From an uncultured Faecalibacterium sp. (GTDB lineage Bacteria > Bacillota > Clostridia > Oscillospirales > Ruminococcaceae), in assembly GCA_934561485.1 (NCBI GenBank), contig CAKTGS010000018.1:1-28579 (forward strand): 28,579 nt of DNA, given 5' to 3'. Both the position numbers and the translations under genes were made by a program. The notes under the pieces are model-generated. The model worked only from the letters and a program-made list of their open reading frames with translations, was not told where the DNA came from and made no database searches. Below are positions 15,603 through 22,680 of this stretch, one piece after another. Each line of letters starts with the position of its first letter. Positions within the stretch are counted from its first letter, which is position 1.

Positions 15603-16499
15603 ATGTTTGAAAAGCTGGTTGCCATTGAGCCGGTCAGTCTGATTCCTTCTGCTGAGGAGCAGCTGCACCAGTATGCCAGAGAAGTGGTGTTGTTCCGGGA
15701 TGTTCCTTCCAGCAATGACGCGATCGTGCAGCGCATCGGGGATGCAGATGCCGTGCTGCTGAGCTACACCTCCCGCATCGACCGGGAGGTTTTAGAGCGC
15801 TGCCCGCGCATCCGCTACATCGGCATGTGCTGCAGCCTGTACTCCGAAGAGAGCGCCAATGTGGACATTGCTTTTGCCCGCAGCCGTGGCATCCGGGTGC
15901 TTGGCATCCGGGATTACGGAGACCGGGGCGTGGTGGAATACGTCCTGCACGAGCTGACCGGCCTGCTGCACGGTTTTGGCCTGCCCATGCTGCACGAAGA
16001 GCCGATGGAGATCACCGGCCTGAAGGTTGGCATTGTGGGGCTGGGGGTATCCGGCCGGATGATTGCCGATGCCTTGCAGTTCATGGGCGCAGAGGTGTGC
16101 TATTACAGCCGCACCCGCAAACCGGACGCAGAAGCCGTTGGCATGGCCTACAAGCCGCTGCCGCAGCTGCTGACCGAGAGCGAAGTGGTGTTTACCTGCC
16201 TGAACAAAAACGTTCTGCTGCTGGGCCGCGAAGAATTTGCACAGCTGGGCAGTGGCAAAGTGCTGTTCAACACCTCCATCGGCCCCGGGTTTGACTCTGC
16301 CGCTCTGCAGGACTGGCTGAACCTGCCGGGCACCCACTTTTTCTGCGACACCCGGGCCGCCGCCGGACCGGTGGACGAGGGCTTCTTTTCCCGGGAAAAT
16401 GTGCACTGTGCCAATGTGTCCGCCGGGCGCACCCGGCAGGCATTTGTGCTGCTGAGCCAGAAAGTTCTGGCCAACCTTCGTACCGCACTGGAAGAATAA
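15603..16499 (+). CDS. 2-hydroxyacid dehydrogenase-like protein lacking the catalytic residues
   Basis: This 298-residue protein has the D-isomer-specific 2-hydroxyacid dehydrogenase architecture, with the NAD-binding loop GIVGLGVSGRM (near 144-154). The catalytic Arg position (normally N-x2-RG-x2-VD) reads NTSIGPGFD. The Glu segment (DVFxxEP) reads DTRAAAGPVDEG. The His segment (PHxxGxT) reads ANVSAGRT. All three catalytic residues are therefore replaced, and it may be a binding protein or use another chemistry. AGGAGG lies 9 nt before ATG 15603. It is probably co-transcribed with the aspartate dehydrogenase-like gene. Confidence 0.78.
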   Translation: MFEKLVAIEPVSLIPSAEEQLHQYAREVVLFRDVPSSNDAIVQRIGDADAVLLSYTSRIDREVLERCPRIRYIGMCCSLYSEESANVDIAFARSRGIRVLGIRDYGDRGVVEYVLHELTGLLHGFGLPMLHEEPMEITGLKVGIVGLGVSGRMIADALQFMGAEVCYYSRTRKPDAEAVGMAYKPLPQLLTESEVVFTCLNKNVLLLGREEFAQLGSGKVLFNTSIGPGFDSAALQDWLNLPGTHFFCDTRAAAGPVDEGFFSRENVHCANVSAGRTRQAFVLLSQKVLANLRTALEE

Positions 16500-16500
16500 C

Positions 16501-16586
16501 GGAAACTCTGCTCCGCCAAAGCCTTCCTCCATCGGGGATGGATTTCCCCCGGCCGGGGGAAGCCTTCATTCGGAAAATTGATTTCC
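16501..16586. repeat. degenerate copy of the 18894 MITE-like repeat
   Basis: Its right 23 bases are the exact reverse complement of the left end of the 18894-18970 element (ends GGAAATCAATTTTCC, internal GAATGAAG). Its left end has decayed to GGAAACTC. The interior holds an 18-bp palindrome TTCCCCCGGCCGGGGGAA (16544-16561). It lies between the dehydrogenase-like gene and the thiamine operon promoter. Confidence 0.65.
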
Positions 16587-16607
16587 ATGCCAGAGAATGA
16601 CCGGGGC

Positions 16608-16636
16608 TTGCAAAACCGGTCGGACTGTGGTATGCT
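16608..16636 (+). promoter_or_regulatory. promoter of the thiamine operon
   Basis: -35 TTGCAA (16608-16613), a 17-bp spacer and -10 TATGCT (16631-16636) lie immediately upstream of the TPP riboswitch. Confidence 0.75.
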
Positions 16637-16649
16637 GTGCGTTGTAAAA

Positions 16650-16735
16650 AAGGGAGCTTGCACAAAGCAGGCTGAGAGTGGGCTGCATCGCCCAGACCTT
16701 GAACCTGATTTGGATAATGCCAACGTAGGGATATA
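16650..16735 (+). ncRNA. TPP riboswitch (THI box)
   Basis: The aptamer carries the hallmark segments GGGAGC near 16652, GCTGAGAG at 16671, CCTTGAACCTGATTTGGA near 16697, ATAATGCCAACGTAGGGA and the closing pairing. The TPP-binding CUGAGA and the ACCUGAU...GAUAAU...CGUAGGGA core are present. A terminator follows at 16760, so ligand binding probably stops transcription of thiD-thiT-tenA when thiamine pyrophosphate is plentiful. Confidence 0.95.
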
Positions 16736-16759
16736 CCGGCGCAGCACCTTGTGCATCAC

Positions 16760-16801
16760 CATGCGGATATGCCTGAACGGGCATGTCCGCATGTTTTTTT
16801 T
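16760..16801 (+). terminator. riboswitch-controlled terminator
   Basis: CATGCGGATATGCC and GGCATGTCCGCATG form a long stem around TGAAC, followed by eight T. It sits between the TPP aptamer and thiD, 19 nt before the thiD start codon. Confidence 0.93.
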
Positions 16802-16819
16802 GCAAGGGAGTTTTGTACC

Positions 16820-17620
16820 ATGAAAACTGCATTGACCATTGCCGGCAGCGATTCCAGCGGCGGCGCAGGCATCCAGGCCGACATCAAGACCATGACTGCC
16901 AACGGCGTGTTTGCCACCAGCGCCATCACCGCCCTGACCGCGCAGAACACTACGGGCGTGACCGCTATTTTTGAGACCACACCGGATTTTCTGGCCGCCC
17001 AGCTGGACGCCGTGTTCACCGACATCTACCCGGATGCCGTCAAGATCGGCATGGTAAGCTCGGCGGAACTGATCGGCACCATTGCCGAAAAACTGCACGC
17101 CTATAAGGCCCGGCACATTGTGGTGGACCCCGTGATGGTGGCCACCTCCGGCTCCAAGCTGCTGCGGGATGACGCCGTGCAGGCTCTGACCGAGAAGCTG
17201 CTGCCCCTGGCCGAGGTGCTCACCCCGAACATTCCGGAAGCGGAGATCCTTTCCGGCATGACCATTGCGGATGCCGCCGGAATGGAAGCCGCTGCCAAGT
17301 GCATCAGTGAGAAATACGGCTGTGCCGTGCTGTGCAAGGGCGGCCATCAGATCAACGATGCCGATGACCTGCTGTGGCGCAACGGCACCGGCAAGTGGTT
17401 CCACGGCAAGCGCATTGCCAACCCCAACACCCACGGCACCGGCTGCACCCTGTCCAGCGCCATTGCCTCCAACCTGGCCAAGGGATACGACCTGGACACC
17501 TCGGTGGAGCGTGCCAAAGCTTATATTTCCGGCTGCCTGTCTGCCATGCTGGACCTGGGCAAAGGTTCCGGCCCCATGGACCACATGTTTGCCCTGAAGG
17601 GAGAGTTTGTCGATGACTAA
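16820..17620 (+). CDS. thiD: hydroxymethylpyrimidine/phosphomethylpyrimidine kinase
   Basis: This 266-residue ribokinase-fold enzyme phosphorylates HMP and HMP-P in thiamine pyrimidine synthesis and salvage. Visible motifs are GSDSSGGAGIQADIKT (9-24), the DPVMVATSG segment (near 110) and the C-terminal anion-hole/catalytic HGTGCTLSSAIASNLAKG. AAGGGAG lies 9 nt before ATG 16820. It overlaps thiT by 8 nt, and the whole operon is behind a TPP riboswitch. Confidence 0.95.
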   Translation: MKTALTIAGSDSSGGAGIQADIKTMTANGVFATSAITALTAQNTTGVTAIFETTPDFLAAQLDAVFTDIYPDAVKIGMVSSAELIGTIAEKLHAYKARHIVVDPVMVATSGSKLLRDDAVQALTEKLLPLAEVLTPNIPEAEILSGMTIADAAGMEAAAKCISEKYGCAVLCKGGHQINDADDLLWRNGTGKWFHGKRIANPNTHGTGCTLSSAIASNLAKGYDLDTSVERAKAYISGCLSAMLDLGKGSGPMDHMFALKGEFVDD

Positions 17621-18221
17621 CTGGATCGTTGGTATTTTTTCGGTGGTGGTGCTGGCTGCCACCCTGTGGCAGTGCCGCGGCCTGCGCCTGACCGCCCGGG
17701 ATATCTGCCTGGCTGGCCTGATGTGTGCCGCCACCCTGGTGCTGCGCTGCATCCTTATCACCCTGCCCACCGGCGGCCATATCAGCCTGGGGGCCATGCT
17801 GCCCATTCTGCTGCTGAGCCTGGTCTACGACAAGCGGGTGGCTTTTCTTTCCGGCTGGGTCACCGGCATTCTGGCCCTGCTGGTGCTGCCCGGCTGGCAG
17901 CCCGTGCACTGGGCACAGCCTTTTTCGGAGCATCTGATCTGCTTTTCGGCTCTGGGTTACGCCAGCATCTTTGGCACAGACCGCCGCTGGAAGGTGATTG
18001 CCGGCACGGCCTTTGCCATCGCCCTCAGCGTGCTGAGCCATATCATGGCAGGAGCCGCCTTCTTTGGCCAGTATGCATGGGAGGGCTACGGTCCCTGGGC
18101 CTACAGCATTCTGGCCAACCTGTCCGGCCACGGCACCGAAGGCCTGCTGACCCTGCTTCTGGTATCCGTGCTGCCCGTGCAGCAGCTGCGCCGCATTGTT
18201 GGAACAAGGAGAGAACGCTGA
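17613..18221 (+). CDS. thiT: ThiT-like ECF thiamine transporter S component
   Basis: This 202-residue protein has about six membrane segments. It carries the ECF S-component pattern RDICLAGLMCAATLVLR, GGHISLGAMLPILLLSLVYDKRVAF and a conserved GYGPWAYS near the end. TPP-riboswitch control and position between thiD and tenA point to thiamine or a thiamine precursor as substrate. The energising EcfA/A'/T module is not in this window. ATG 17613 is chosen (AAGGGAGAG 7 nt upstream) and overlaps the thiD stop. A precursor-specific S component such as an HMP transporter is an alternative. Confidence 0.85.
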   Translation: MTNWIVGIFSVVVLAATLWQCRGLRLTARDICLAGLMCAATLVLRCILITLPTGGHISLGAMLPILLLSLVYDKRVAFLSGWVTGILALLVLPGWQPVHWAQPFSEHLICFSALGYASIFGTDRRWKVIAGTAFAIALSVLSHIMAGAAFFGQYAWEGYGPWAYSILANLSGHGTEGLLTLLLVSVLPVQQLRRIVGTRRER

Positions 18222-18889
18222 TGAGCTTTGTAAAAGACCTGGTGCAGGAGAACCTGCCCATCTGGCAGGAATGCCTGGACTCTGAATTTTTGACCAAACT
18301 GGAAAACGGCACCCTGGACGAAGCCTGCTTCAAGGGCTACATCGTGGAGGACAGCCTGTATCTGCGGGAGTACGCCAAGGTGTTTGCCTGGGGCATGACC
18401 CGCGCCGAGACCATGGACACCGTGCGCAACTACTATTCCCTGCTGTCCTTTGTGAACGAGGGCGAAGGAGCCACCCGCCTGTACTACCTCAAGCGCTACG
18501 GCCTGACCGATGCCCAGATCCAGACCCTGCCCCTGCGCCCGGAGAACCAGGCCTACACCGCCTGCATGGTGGAAGCCGCCCGGACCGGCGAGGGCGAAGC
18601 AGAGTGCATGATGGCCTGCCTGCCCTGTATGCTGAGCTATGGCTGGATCTTCCAGAAGCTGGTGGAGCGCAGCCCCGCCGTGAAAGATACCCCCTACTGG
18701 CCGCTGGTGCGGGACTATGCCGGCCCCGGCTACGAGGAAGCCTGCCGGGCCTGGGCCGCTTACACCGAGCGCGTGTGCATCGGCCTGACCCCCGAGCGGG
18801 AGGCCCGCTGCCGGGCCATTTTCAAGGCCTGCTCCGAGCATGAGCTGCACTTCTGGGAGATGTCTGCCCGCCCCCGGCTGGACGTATGA
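18221..18889 (+). CDS. tenA: TenA/thiaminase II family protein
   Basis: This 222-residue all-helical TenA protein hydrolyses aminopyrimidine forms of degraded thiamine for salvage. Active-site positions expected from Bacillus TenA are seen: Asp44 in YIVEDSLYL, Cys136 in MACLPCMLSYG and Glu213 in FWEM. Its ATG overlaps the thiT stop codon by one base, so the three thiamine genes are translationally coupled. The last codons GAC-GTA-TGA lie within a 10-bp sequence that is repeated on the far side of the adjacent MITE. Confidence 0.92.
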   Translation: MSFVKDLVQENLPIWQECLDSEFLTKLENGTLDEACFKGYIVEDSLYLREYAKVFAWGMTRAETMDTVRNYYSLLSFVNEGEGATRLYYLKRYGLTDAQIQTLPLRPENQAYTACMVEAARTGEGEAECMMACLPCMLSYGWIFQKLVERSPAVKDTPYWPLVRDYAGPGYEEACRAWAAYTERVCIGLTPEREARCRAIFKACSEHELHFWEMSARPRLDV

Positions 18890-18893
18890 CCAC

Positions 18894-18970
18894 GGAAATC
18901 AATTTTCCGAATGAAGCCACCCAAGGGGTGAAGGCTTTCGCTTTGGGTCAAGCTGCAAAAATTGATTTCC
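18894..18970. mobile_element. 77-bp MITE-like element with 13-bp inverted ends
   Basis: The ends are perfect inverted repeats, GGAAATCAATTTT and AAAATTGATTTCC. The interior has a hairpin (GAAGCC, CCC with GGG, GGCTTTC). The direct repeat GACGTATGAC flanks it at 18881-18890 and 18973-18982, as expected of a target duplication. It carries no ORF and would need a transposase in trans. A degenerate relative lies at 16501-16586. Confidence 0.75.
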
Positions 18971-18991
18971 ATGACGTATGACAGCTGCGGC

Positions 18992-19021
18992 TTGACATTT
19001 TCCCCTCTGCAGTTGTATGCT
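18992..19021 (+). promoter_or_regulatory. promoter of the merR-like gene
   Basis: Perfect -35 TTGACA (18992-18997), an 18-bp spacer and -10 TATGCT (19016-19021). A spacer longer than 17 bp is common at MerR-controlled promoters. Confidence 0.75.
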
Positions 19022-19066
19022 AAAGGCAGCCAAACTCCGCCGCACAGGCGGCCCGGGAGGTACAAC

Positions 19067-19303
19067 ATGGTTTACACCGCAGGCGAAATGGCAAAGCTGC
19101 TGGGTGTGCCCGCATCCACCCTGCGCTATTACGACAAGGAAGGGCTGCAGCACACCCTGTCTATGGTGGAGTACAAATGCTGGTACTACGAAGCTGCGCA
19201 GACCACCGGCACCATTGACACCCCGAAAAATATGCCGGATGCGGAAATTCCGCCGCAGTTCTGTGCCATCCGCCGGGAGCTGAGCAGCGTCCCGCAGAAA
19301 TGA
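19067..19303 (+). pseudogene. internally deleted MerR-family regulator
   Basis: This 78-residue ORF starts with a MerR helix-turn-helix (YTAGEMAKLLGVPASTLRYYDKEGL) but then jumps to what is normally the far C-terminus of a MerR regulator (MVEYKCWYYEAA...KNMPDAEIP). The middle, with the second half of the wing domain and most of the dimerisation helix, is missing, about 65-75 residues in frame. Promoter and GGGAGG ribosome site are intact, so it may be expressed, but normal dimerisation and DNA bending are unlikely. Confidence 0.7.
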
Positions 19304-19328
19304 GCTGCATTTTCCGGCTTTACACAAC

Positions 19329-19370
19329 AAAAAAGCTGACGGTTCCCGTCCGGGGCCGTCAGCTTTTTTA
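19329..19370. terminator. bidirectional terminator
   Basis: AAAAAAGCTGACGG and CCGTCAGCTTTTTT flank a 13-nt loop. It sits between the convergent merR-like gene and the NifX-like gene and has T-runs on both strands. Confidence 0.94.
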
Positions 19371-19383
19371 TGGATGCAAAGGT

Positions 19384-19725
19384 TCAGTGGCCGCAGCCGC
19401 AGGCGTGTACCTTTGTACTGGACATCAGAGTGCCGTTCAGGTAAGCCTGCACCGCATCGTCCGCACTGCCGGTCACATTGCCGCACACCCGGATGCCGGC
19501 CCCCTGCAGCAGATTCAGCATGGGGATGCCCAGGCTGCCGCAGATGACCACATCCACCTTCATGGCGGCCAGCTGATGGCCCAGGGCATGGTGACCTTCC
19601 GGTGCGCCCGGCACAAGCTCTGCGGCCGTAACGGTGTTGTTTTCCACGGTGTAAACCTTGAAGGTTCTGGTCTGACCAAAGTGCTGGAAGATCTGGCCGT
19701 TTTCGTAATTCACTGCAATTTTCAT
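19384..19725 (-). CDS. NifX/MTH1175-type dinitrogenase iron-molybdenum cofactor domain protein
   Basis: This 113-residue single-domain protein begins MKIAVNYENGQIFQHFGQTRTFKVY and has the usual HxLxxxLxxxxVDVVICGSLG core. It ends in a Cys/His-rich HACGCGH tail that may bind metal or a cluster. Stand-alone members are common in anaerobes without nitrogenase; they are thought to handle iron-sulfur or metal clusters. No nif genes are nearby. RBS AAGGAG is 9 nt before ATG 19725. Confidence 0.87.
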   Translation of the reverse strand: MKIAVNYENGQIFQHFGQTRTFKVYTVENNTVTAAELVPGAPEGHHALGHQLAAMKVDVVICGSLGIPMLNLLQGAGIRVCGNVTGSADDAVQAYLNGTLMSSTKVHACGCGH

Positions 19726-19791
19726 GGAAGCATTCTCCTTTGTCTGTGTTTTTCCACAGCCTACCACATTCCCTGCCGGATTGCAAGGGGG

Positions 19792-20346
19792 TCATTTCCG
19801 GCGGCGTTTGCTGCGGCGGCGCGGCAGGGCAAAGTAATAGCCAAACGCCGTGCCGCACACACCGCCCACAATGTGCATAAAGTTTGCCACATTGTCGTGC
19901 ACGAACAGAATGTCGTATACCTGCTGGCCGAAGTACAGGGCCGCCACCAGCAGCATGGTAACCGGAATGCCGCCCGAAAAACCTGCCAGCGAGGACAGCA
20001 TAATGAGCATGAACACAATGCCGGATGCTCCCAGCAGACCGCTGCGCGGGAACAGCACACACTGCAGCACACCGGTGACAAAAGCTGTGAACAGCATTCC
20101 GCACAGCAGCGGCTTGCTGCCGTATTTTTCCTCCATGGGCGGGCCAATGACAAGGAGCAGCAGCATGTTGTTCAAAAAGTGGTCCCACCCGGCATGGCCC
20201 AGCACATGGCCGAACAGCCGGATGTAGAACAGCGGATCTTTCATGGAAGAGCGGTACACGCAGAACAGATGCAGGGTGGTCCAGCCATCGGTCCAGTCGT
20301 CCAGCAGCAGCACCAGCAGCGACAGCAAAAAAAAGGTAAGAATCAC
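19792..20346 (-). CDS. rhomboid-family intramembrane serine protease, 5' end frameshifted
   Basis: Six hydrophobic segments, catalytic Ser108 in LLGASGIVF, His158 in NFMHIVGG and the conserved HAGWDHFLNNM (51-61) mark a rhomboid. The coordinates use GTG 20346, which has no ribosome site. In frame upstream the sequence is still protein-like (TKKTKLKLELQYNSP) but has no start codon. The obvious ATG at 20402, with AAAGGA beside it, would encode MKFIRK and reaches this frame only if the A7 run at 20388-20382 had one more base. So the gene has a one-base deletion, depends on slippage, or starts at the GTG. Confidence 0.75.
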   Translation of the reverse strand: MILTFFLLSLLVLLLDDWTDGWTTLHLFCVYRSSMKDPLFYIRLFGHVLGHAGWDHFLNNMLLLLVIGPPMEEKYGSKPLLCGMLFTAFVTGVLQCVLFPRSGLLGASGIVFMLIMLSSLAGFSGGIPVTMLLVAALYFGQQVYDILFVHDNVANFMHIVGGVCGTAFGYYFALPRRRSKRRRK

Positions 20347-20402
20347 CGGGGAGTTGTACTGCAGTTCCAGTTTGAGTTTGGTTTTTTTCGTATGAATTTC
20401 AT

Positions 20403-20414
20403 CCTTTCGCTATA
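20403..20414 (-). promoter_or_regulatory. ribosome-site region before the rhomboid ATG
   Basis: On the minus strand AAAGGA (20409-20404 approximately) directly abuts ATG 20402. The spacing is too short for that ATG, which adds to the uncertainty about the rhomboid start. Confidence 0.3.
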
Positions 20415-20650
20415 GAGTCTGTTATAGGACCCGTGAACCGGCAGCTTTCTCTTCGGACAGATACGGGTTGCGGCACCCAGCATCCGTTTCGTGCCTTGGG
20501 CGGCACTTGCGTCTTGCTGGCCGCTGCCCCAACAGCAGCTTCCTGTTTCCGCCGCAGGCGGCGGTCGCTGCCGTTGCAGTGCATTCCATCCCCCGCCCTA
20601 CTGCCTACGGCAGCAGGGGCCCACCCTCTGGACGGTCCTCAGAGAAACTC
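20415..20650 (-). ncRNA. candidate structured RNA, class unknown
   Basis: This 236-nt GC-rich region has no convincing ORF. Its ends pair over long distance: GAGTTT (20650-20645) with AGACTC (20420-20415), then after a symmetrical 6x6 loop GGACCGU (20638-20632) with ACGGGUCC (20434-20427, one bulged G). Inside are hairpins at 20598-20616 (8 bp, 3-nt loop), 20549-20564 (6 bp, tetraloop), 20491-20506 (GTGCC/GGCAC) and 20465-20478 (GGGT/ACCC). The strand is chosen from a loose order of RNase P-like motifs and from the flanking minus-strand genes; it could be read on the other strand. Confidence 0.4.
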
Positions 20651-20693
20651 CCGGCTCGCAGGCCCGGTCAGCAGCATCTCGCAGCCCTGCCAA

Positions 20694-21182
20694 TTACCCT
20701 CTTGTCTGCTCCCAGTAGGCCCCCATGCTCTGGCCGGGTTGATCCGTCACTTCATCGCTGAGGTAATCCGCCAGGCCGCAGGCAGCCGGCTGCCAGGCGC
20801 GGGCCGCTTCCACGGTGGGGTATTCCACTTCGGCATACCAAAACTCCGTGGGCAGGCCCTCGTCCACATGGTTCACTTCCAGCACCGCCCCGTCACAGAG
20901 TGCAAAGCTGCGGCGCAGTTTCCGGATGAGCGGTTTGCCGATGATTTTTTGTTCCAGCTCTTCAAACAGTTCCCGGTCTATGCTGCGCTCGATCTCTTCC
21001 CGTGCAAGCCCCCCTGCCGATTTGAAGCAGAGGATGTGATCCGTCCTGCCGCCGGTCAGGGCTTCTTCCCGGATGCGCACCGTGGGCCGCACGCTGATAT
21101 ACCCCTGCCGCATGGTGAACTCTTCCTTCAGCGGCAGGCCCTCTGGCCAGCCCTTTACCATCCACTTGCGCTCGATTTCCAT
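20694..21182 (-). CDS. CYTH domain protein
   Basis: This 162-residue protein starts with the CYTH signature EIERKW (ExExK). It continues with charged beta-strand segments (RQGYISVRPTVRIRE, HILCFKSAG, EVNHVDEG, EFWYAEVEYPT) that form the triphosphate tunnel. CYTH enzymes hydrolyse triphosphates or make adenylate cyclic products with divalent metal. Inorganic triphosphatase is the likeliest role for a stand-alone bacterial member. RBS AAGGA precedes ATG 21182. Confidence 0.9.
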   Translation of the reverse strand: MEIERKWMVKGWPEGLPLKEEFTMRQGYISVRPTVRIREEALTGGRTDHILCFKSAGGLAREEIERSIDRELFEELEQKIIGKPLIRKLRRSFALCDGAVLEVNHVDEGLPTEFWYAEVEYPTVEAARAWQPAACGLADYLSDEVTDQPGQSMGAYWEQTRG

Positions 21183-21194
21183 ACCTGGTTCCTT

Positions 21195-21260
21195 CTTTCG
21201 TGTAATTTTTGCATTTCTTGTTTATAATACCATGAATTTATGATATGATAAAGGGTAGAT
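21195..21260. promoter_or_regulatory. AT-rich divergent promoter region (CYTH and rlmI-like)
   Basis: On the minus strand TTTATC, a 17-bp spacer and TATTAT form a plausible promoter for the CYTH gene. On the plus strand TATAAT (21223-21228) and TATGAT (about 21244-21249) could serve the downstream methyltransferase; their -35 boxes are weak. Confidence 0.45.
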
Positions 21261-21267
21261 TTGGAAG

Positions 21268-21436
21268 AGAGCCTTTTCCCTTGGCAAAGAGGGGAACAGG
21301 TGCTGAACGAAGTGAAGCGGATGAGGCGAATGAACCGCTCGATTCCGTATTCCAGAATCAAGTACTGAACACAACGGCCCCCTCATTCGTCATTGCTGAC
21401 GCAATGCCGCCTTCCACCGAGAGGGAAAGTTTTTAA
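21268..21436. repeat. about 170-bp intergenic inverted-repeat element
   Basis: The left half (CTTTTCCCTT, GAACAGGTG, GAACGAAGTGAAGCGGATG) aligns with the reverse complement of the right half (CCCTCATTCGTCATTGCTGACG, CCTTCCACCGAGAGGGAAAG). The right half also resembles the left end of the 27545 repeat (CCCTC-CGTCACGCC-CCACCTTCCCC). It carries no gene. It ends just before the AAGGAG ribosome site of the downstream gene. Confidence 0.55.
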
Positions 21437-21446
21437 GGAGAACCAC

Positions 21447-22673
21447 ATGAAAGAACGCAGCTATCCCATGTATAAAGTAAACAAGCACGCCGAAGGCCTG
21501 CTGGTGGGCGGCCACCCCTGGGTGTACGAAAACGACATTCTGGAAGCCCCGGCCAAGGAACCGGGAAACGGCACCCTGGCCGATGTAGTCAGCCCCAAGG
21601 GCGCTTACCTGGGCACCGGCTTTGTCTCGCTGAAAAGCAAGATCCGGGTGCGCCTGATCAGCCGCAACGCCAACGATGCCTTTGACACCGCCTTCTGGCG
21701 CCGCCGGGTGGAATACGCCTGGGCCTACCGCAAAACCGTTCTGGAGCCCGCAGACCTGGCTGCTTGCCGCGTCATTTTTGGCGAGGCCGACCAATTTCCC
21801 GGCCTGACGGTAGACCGGTTCAACAACATTCTGGTCACCCAGACCCTGAGTGTGGGCATGGAAAAGCTCAAGCCTGTACTCTTCCCCCTTCTGGCCGATG
21901 TACTGCGGGCCGATGGCCAGATCATTGACGGCATCTATGAGCGCAACGATGAGGCCCTGCGCGCCAAAGAAGGGCTGGAGCAGAACAAAGGCTGGTTTGC
22001 CCTGCCAGGCGAGACCCACCCGGACAGCACTCAGACCGAGATCTGCGAAAACGGCGTGTATTACCATGTAGACTTTGAAAACGGTCAGAAAACCGGCTTT
22101 TTCCTGGATCAGAAGTACAACCGCCGGGCCGTGGCACGTCTTGCCGCCGGGCACACCGTGCTGGACTGCTTTACCCACACCGGCAGCTTTGCGCTGAACG
22201 CCGCCATGGGCGGAGCTGCCCGGGTAACGGCTGCCGACATCAGCGCAGACGCCATTGCCATGGCTCAGCGCAATGCCGAGCGCAACGGCCTGACCAACAT
22301 GGACTTCCTCTGCGAGGACACCTTTGCGCTGCTGCCCCGCCTGGAAAAAGAGGGCCACCCCTACGACTTCATCATTCTGGACCCGCCGGCCTTCACCAAG
22401 GCCCGCCGCACTGTGGAAAACGCCATGCGCGGGTACAAGGAGATCAACTACCGCGCCATGAAGCTGCTGCCCCGGGGCGGCTATCTGGCCACAGCCAGCT
22501 GCTCGCACTTTGCCACCGAGGAGCTGTTCATCAAAATGCTGCGGGCTGCCGCCAAGGATGCCCACCGCCAGCTGCGGCAGATCGAGGTAAAGCAGCAGGC
22601 CCCGGATCACCCCATCCTGTGGGGCGTGCCGGAGACAAACTACCTCAAGTTCTTTTTGTTCCAGGTGATCTGA
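21447..22673 (+). CDS. rlmI: RlmI-type 23S rRNA (cytosine-5) methyltransferase
   Basis: This 408-residue class I SAM-dependent methyltransferase has an N-terminal PUA-like RNA-binding part (GLLVGGHPWVYENDI, about 15-30 onward), a middle domain (IFGEADQFPGLTVDRF), and a C-terminal Rossmann fold. The Rossmann part has VLDCFTHTGSFALNAAMGGA, the catalytic LDPPAFTK, and TASCSH carrying the second Cys. Family members make m5C in 23S rRNA; the exact site is inferred. AAGGAG lies 6 nt before ATG 21447. The frame is open 18 codons upstream into the repeat, but without an RBS. Confidence 0.88.
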   Translation: MKERSYPMYKVNKHAEGLLVGGHPWVYENDILEAPAKEPGNGTLADVVSPKGAYLGTGFVSLKSKIRVRLISRNANDAFDTAFWRRRVEYAWAYRKTVLEPADLAACRVIFGEADQFPGLTVDRFNNILVTQTLSVGMEKLKPVLFPLLADVLRADGQIIDGIYERNDEALRAKEGLEQNKGWFALPGETHPDSTQTEICENGVYYHVDFENGQKTGFFLDQKYNRRAVARLAAGHTVLDCFTHTGSFALNAAMGGAARVTAADISADAIAMAQRNAERNGLTNMDFLCEDTFALLPRLEKEGHPYDFIILDPPAFTKARRTVENAMRGYKEINYRAMKLLPRGGYLATASCSHFATEELFIKMLRAAAKDAHRQLRQIEVKQQAPDHPILWGVPETNYLKFFLFQVI

Positions 22674-22680
22674 CCATTTA

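Noticed and set aside
16493..16601. target duplication around the 16501 repeat (AGAATAAC and AGAATGAC)
   Set aside because: The match is imperfect, and the right copy begins several bases away from the element end, unlike the clean case at 18894.
19300..20415. 371-codon plus-strand frame opposite the NifX-like and rhomboid genes
   Set aside because: Low-complexity, His/Gln-rich shadow translation with no start signal; the minus-strand genes have clear family motifs.
20403..20693. RNase P RNA (rnpB) on the minus strand
   Set aside because: Some segments in order (GAGGACCGTCC, GUGCAAC-like, AGCAAGAC, ACAGAC) recall class A RNase P, but the invariant GAGGAAAGUC and ACAGAA are absent and the expected P4 pairing is poor.
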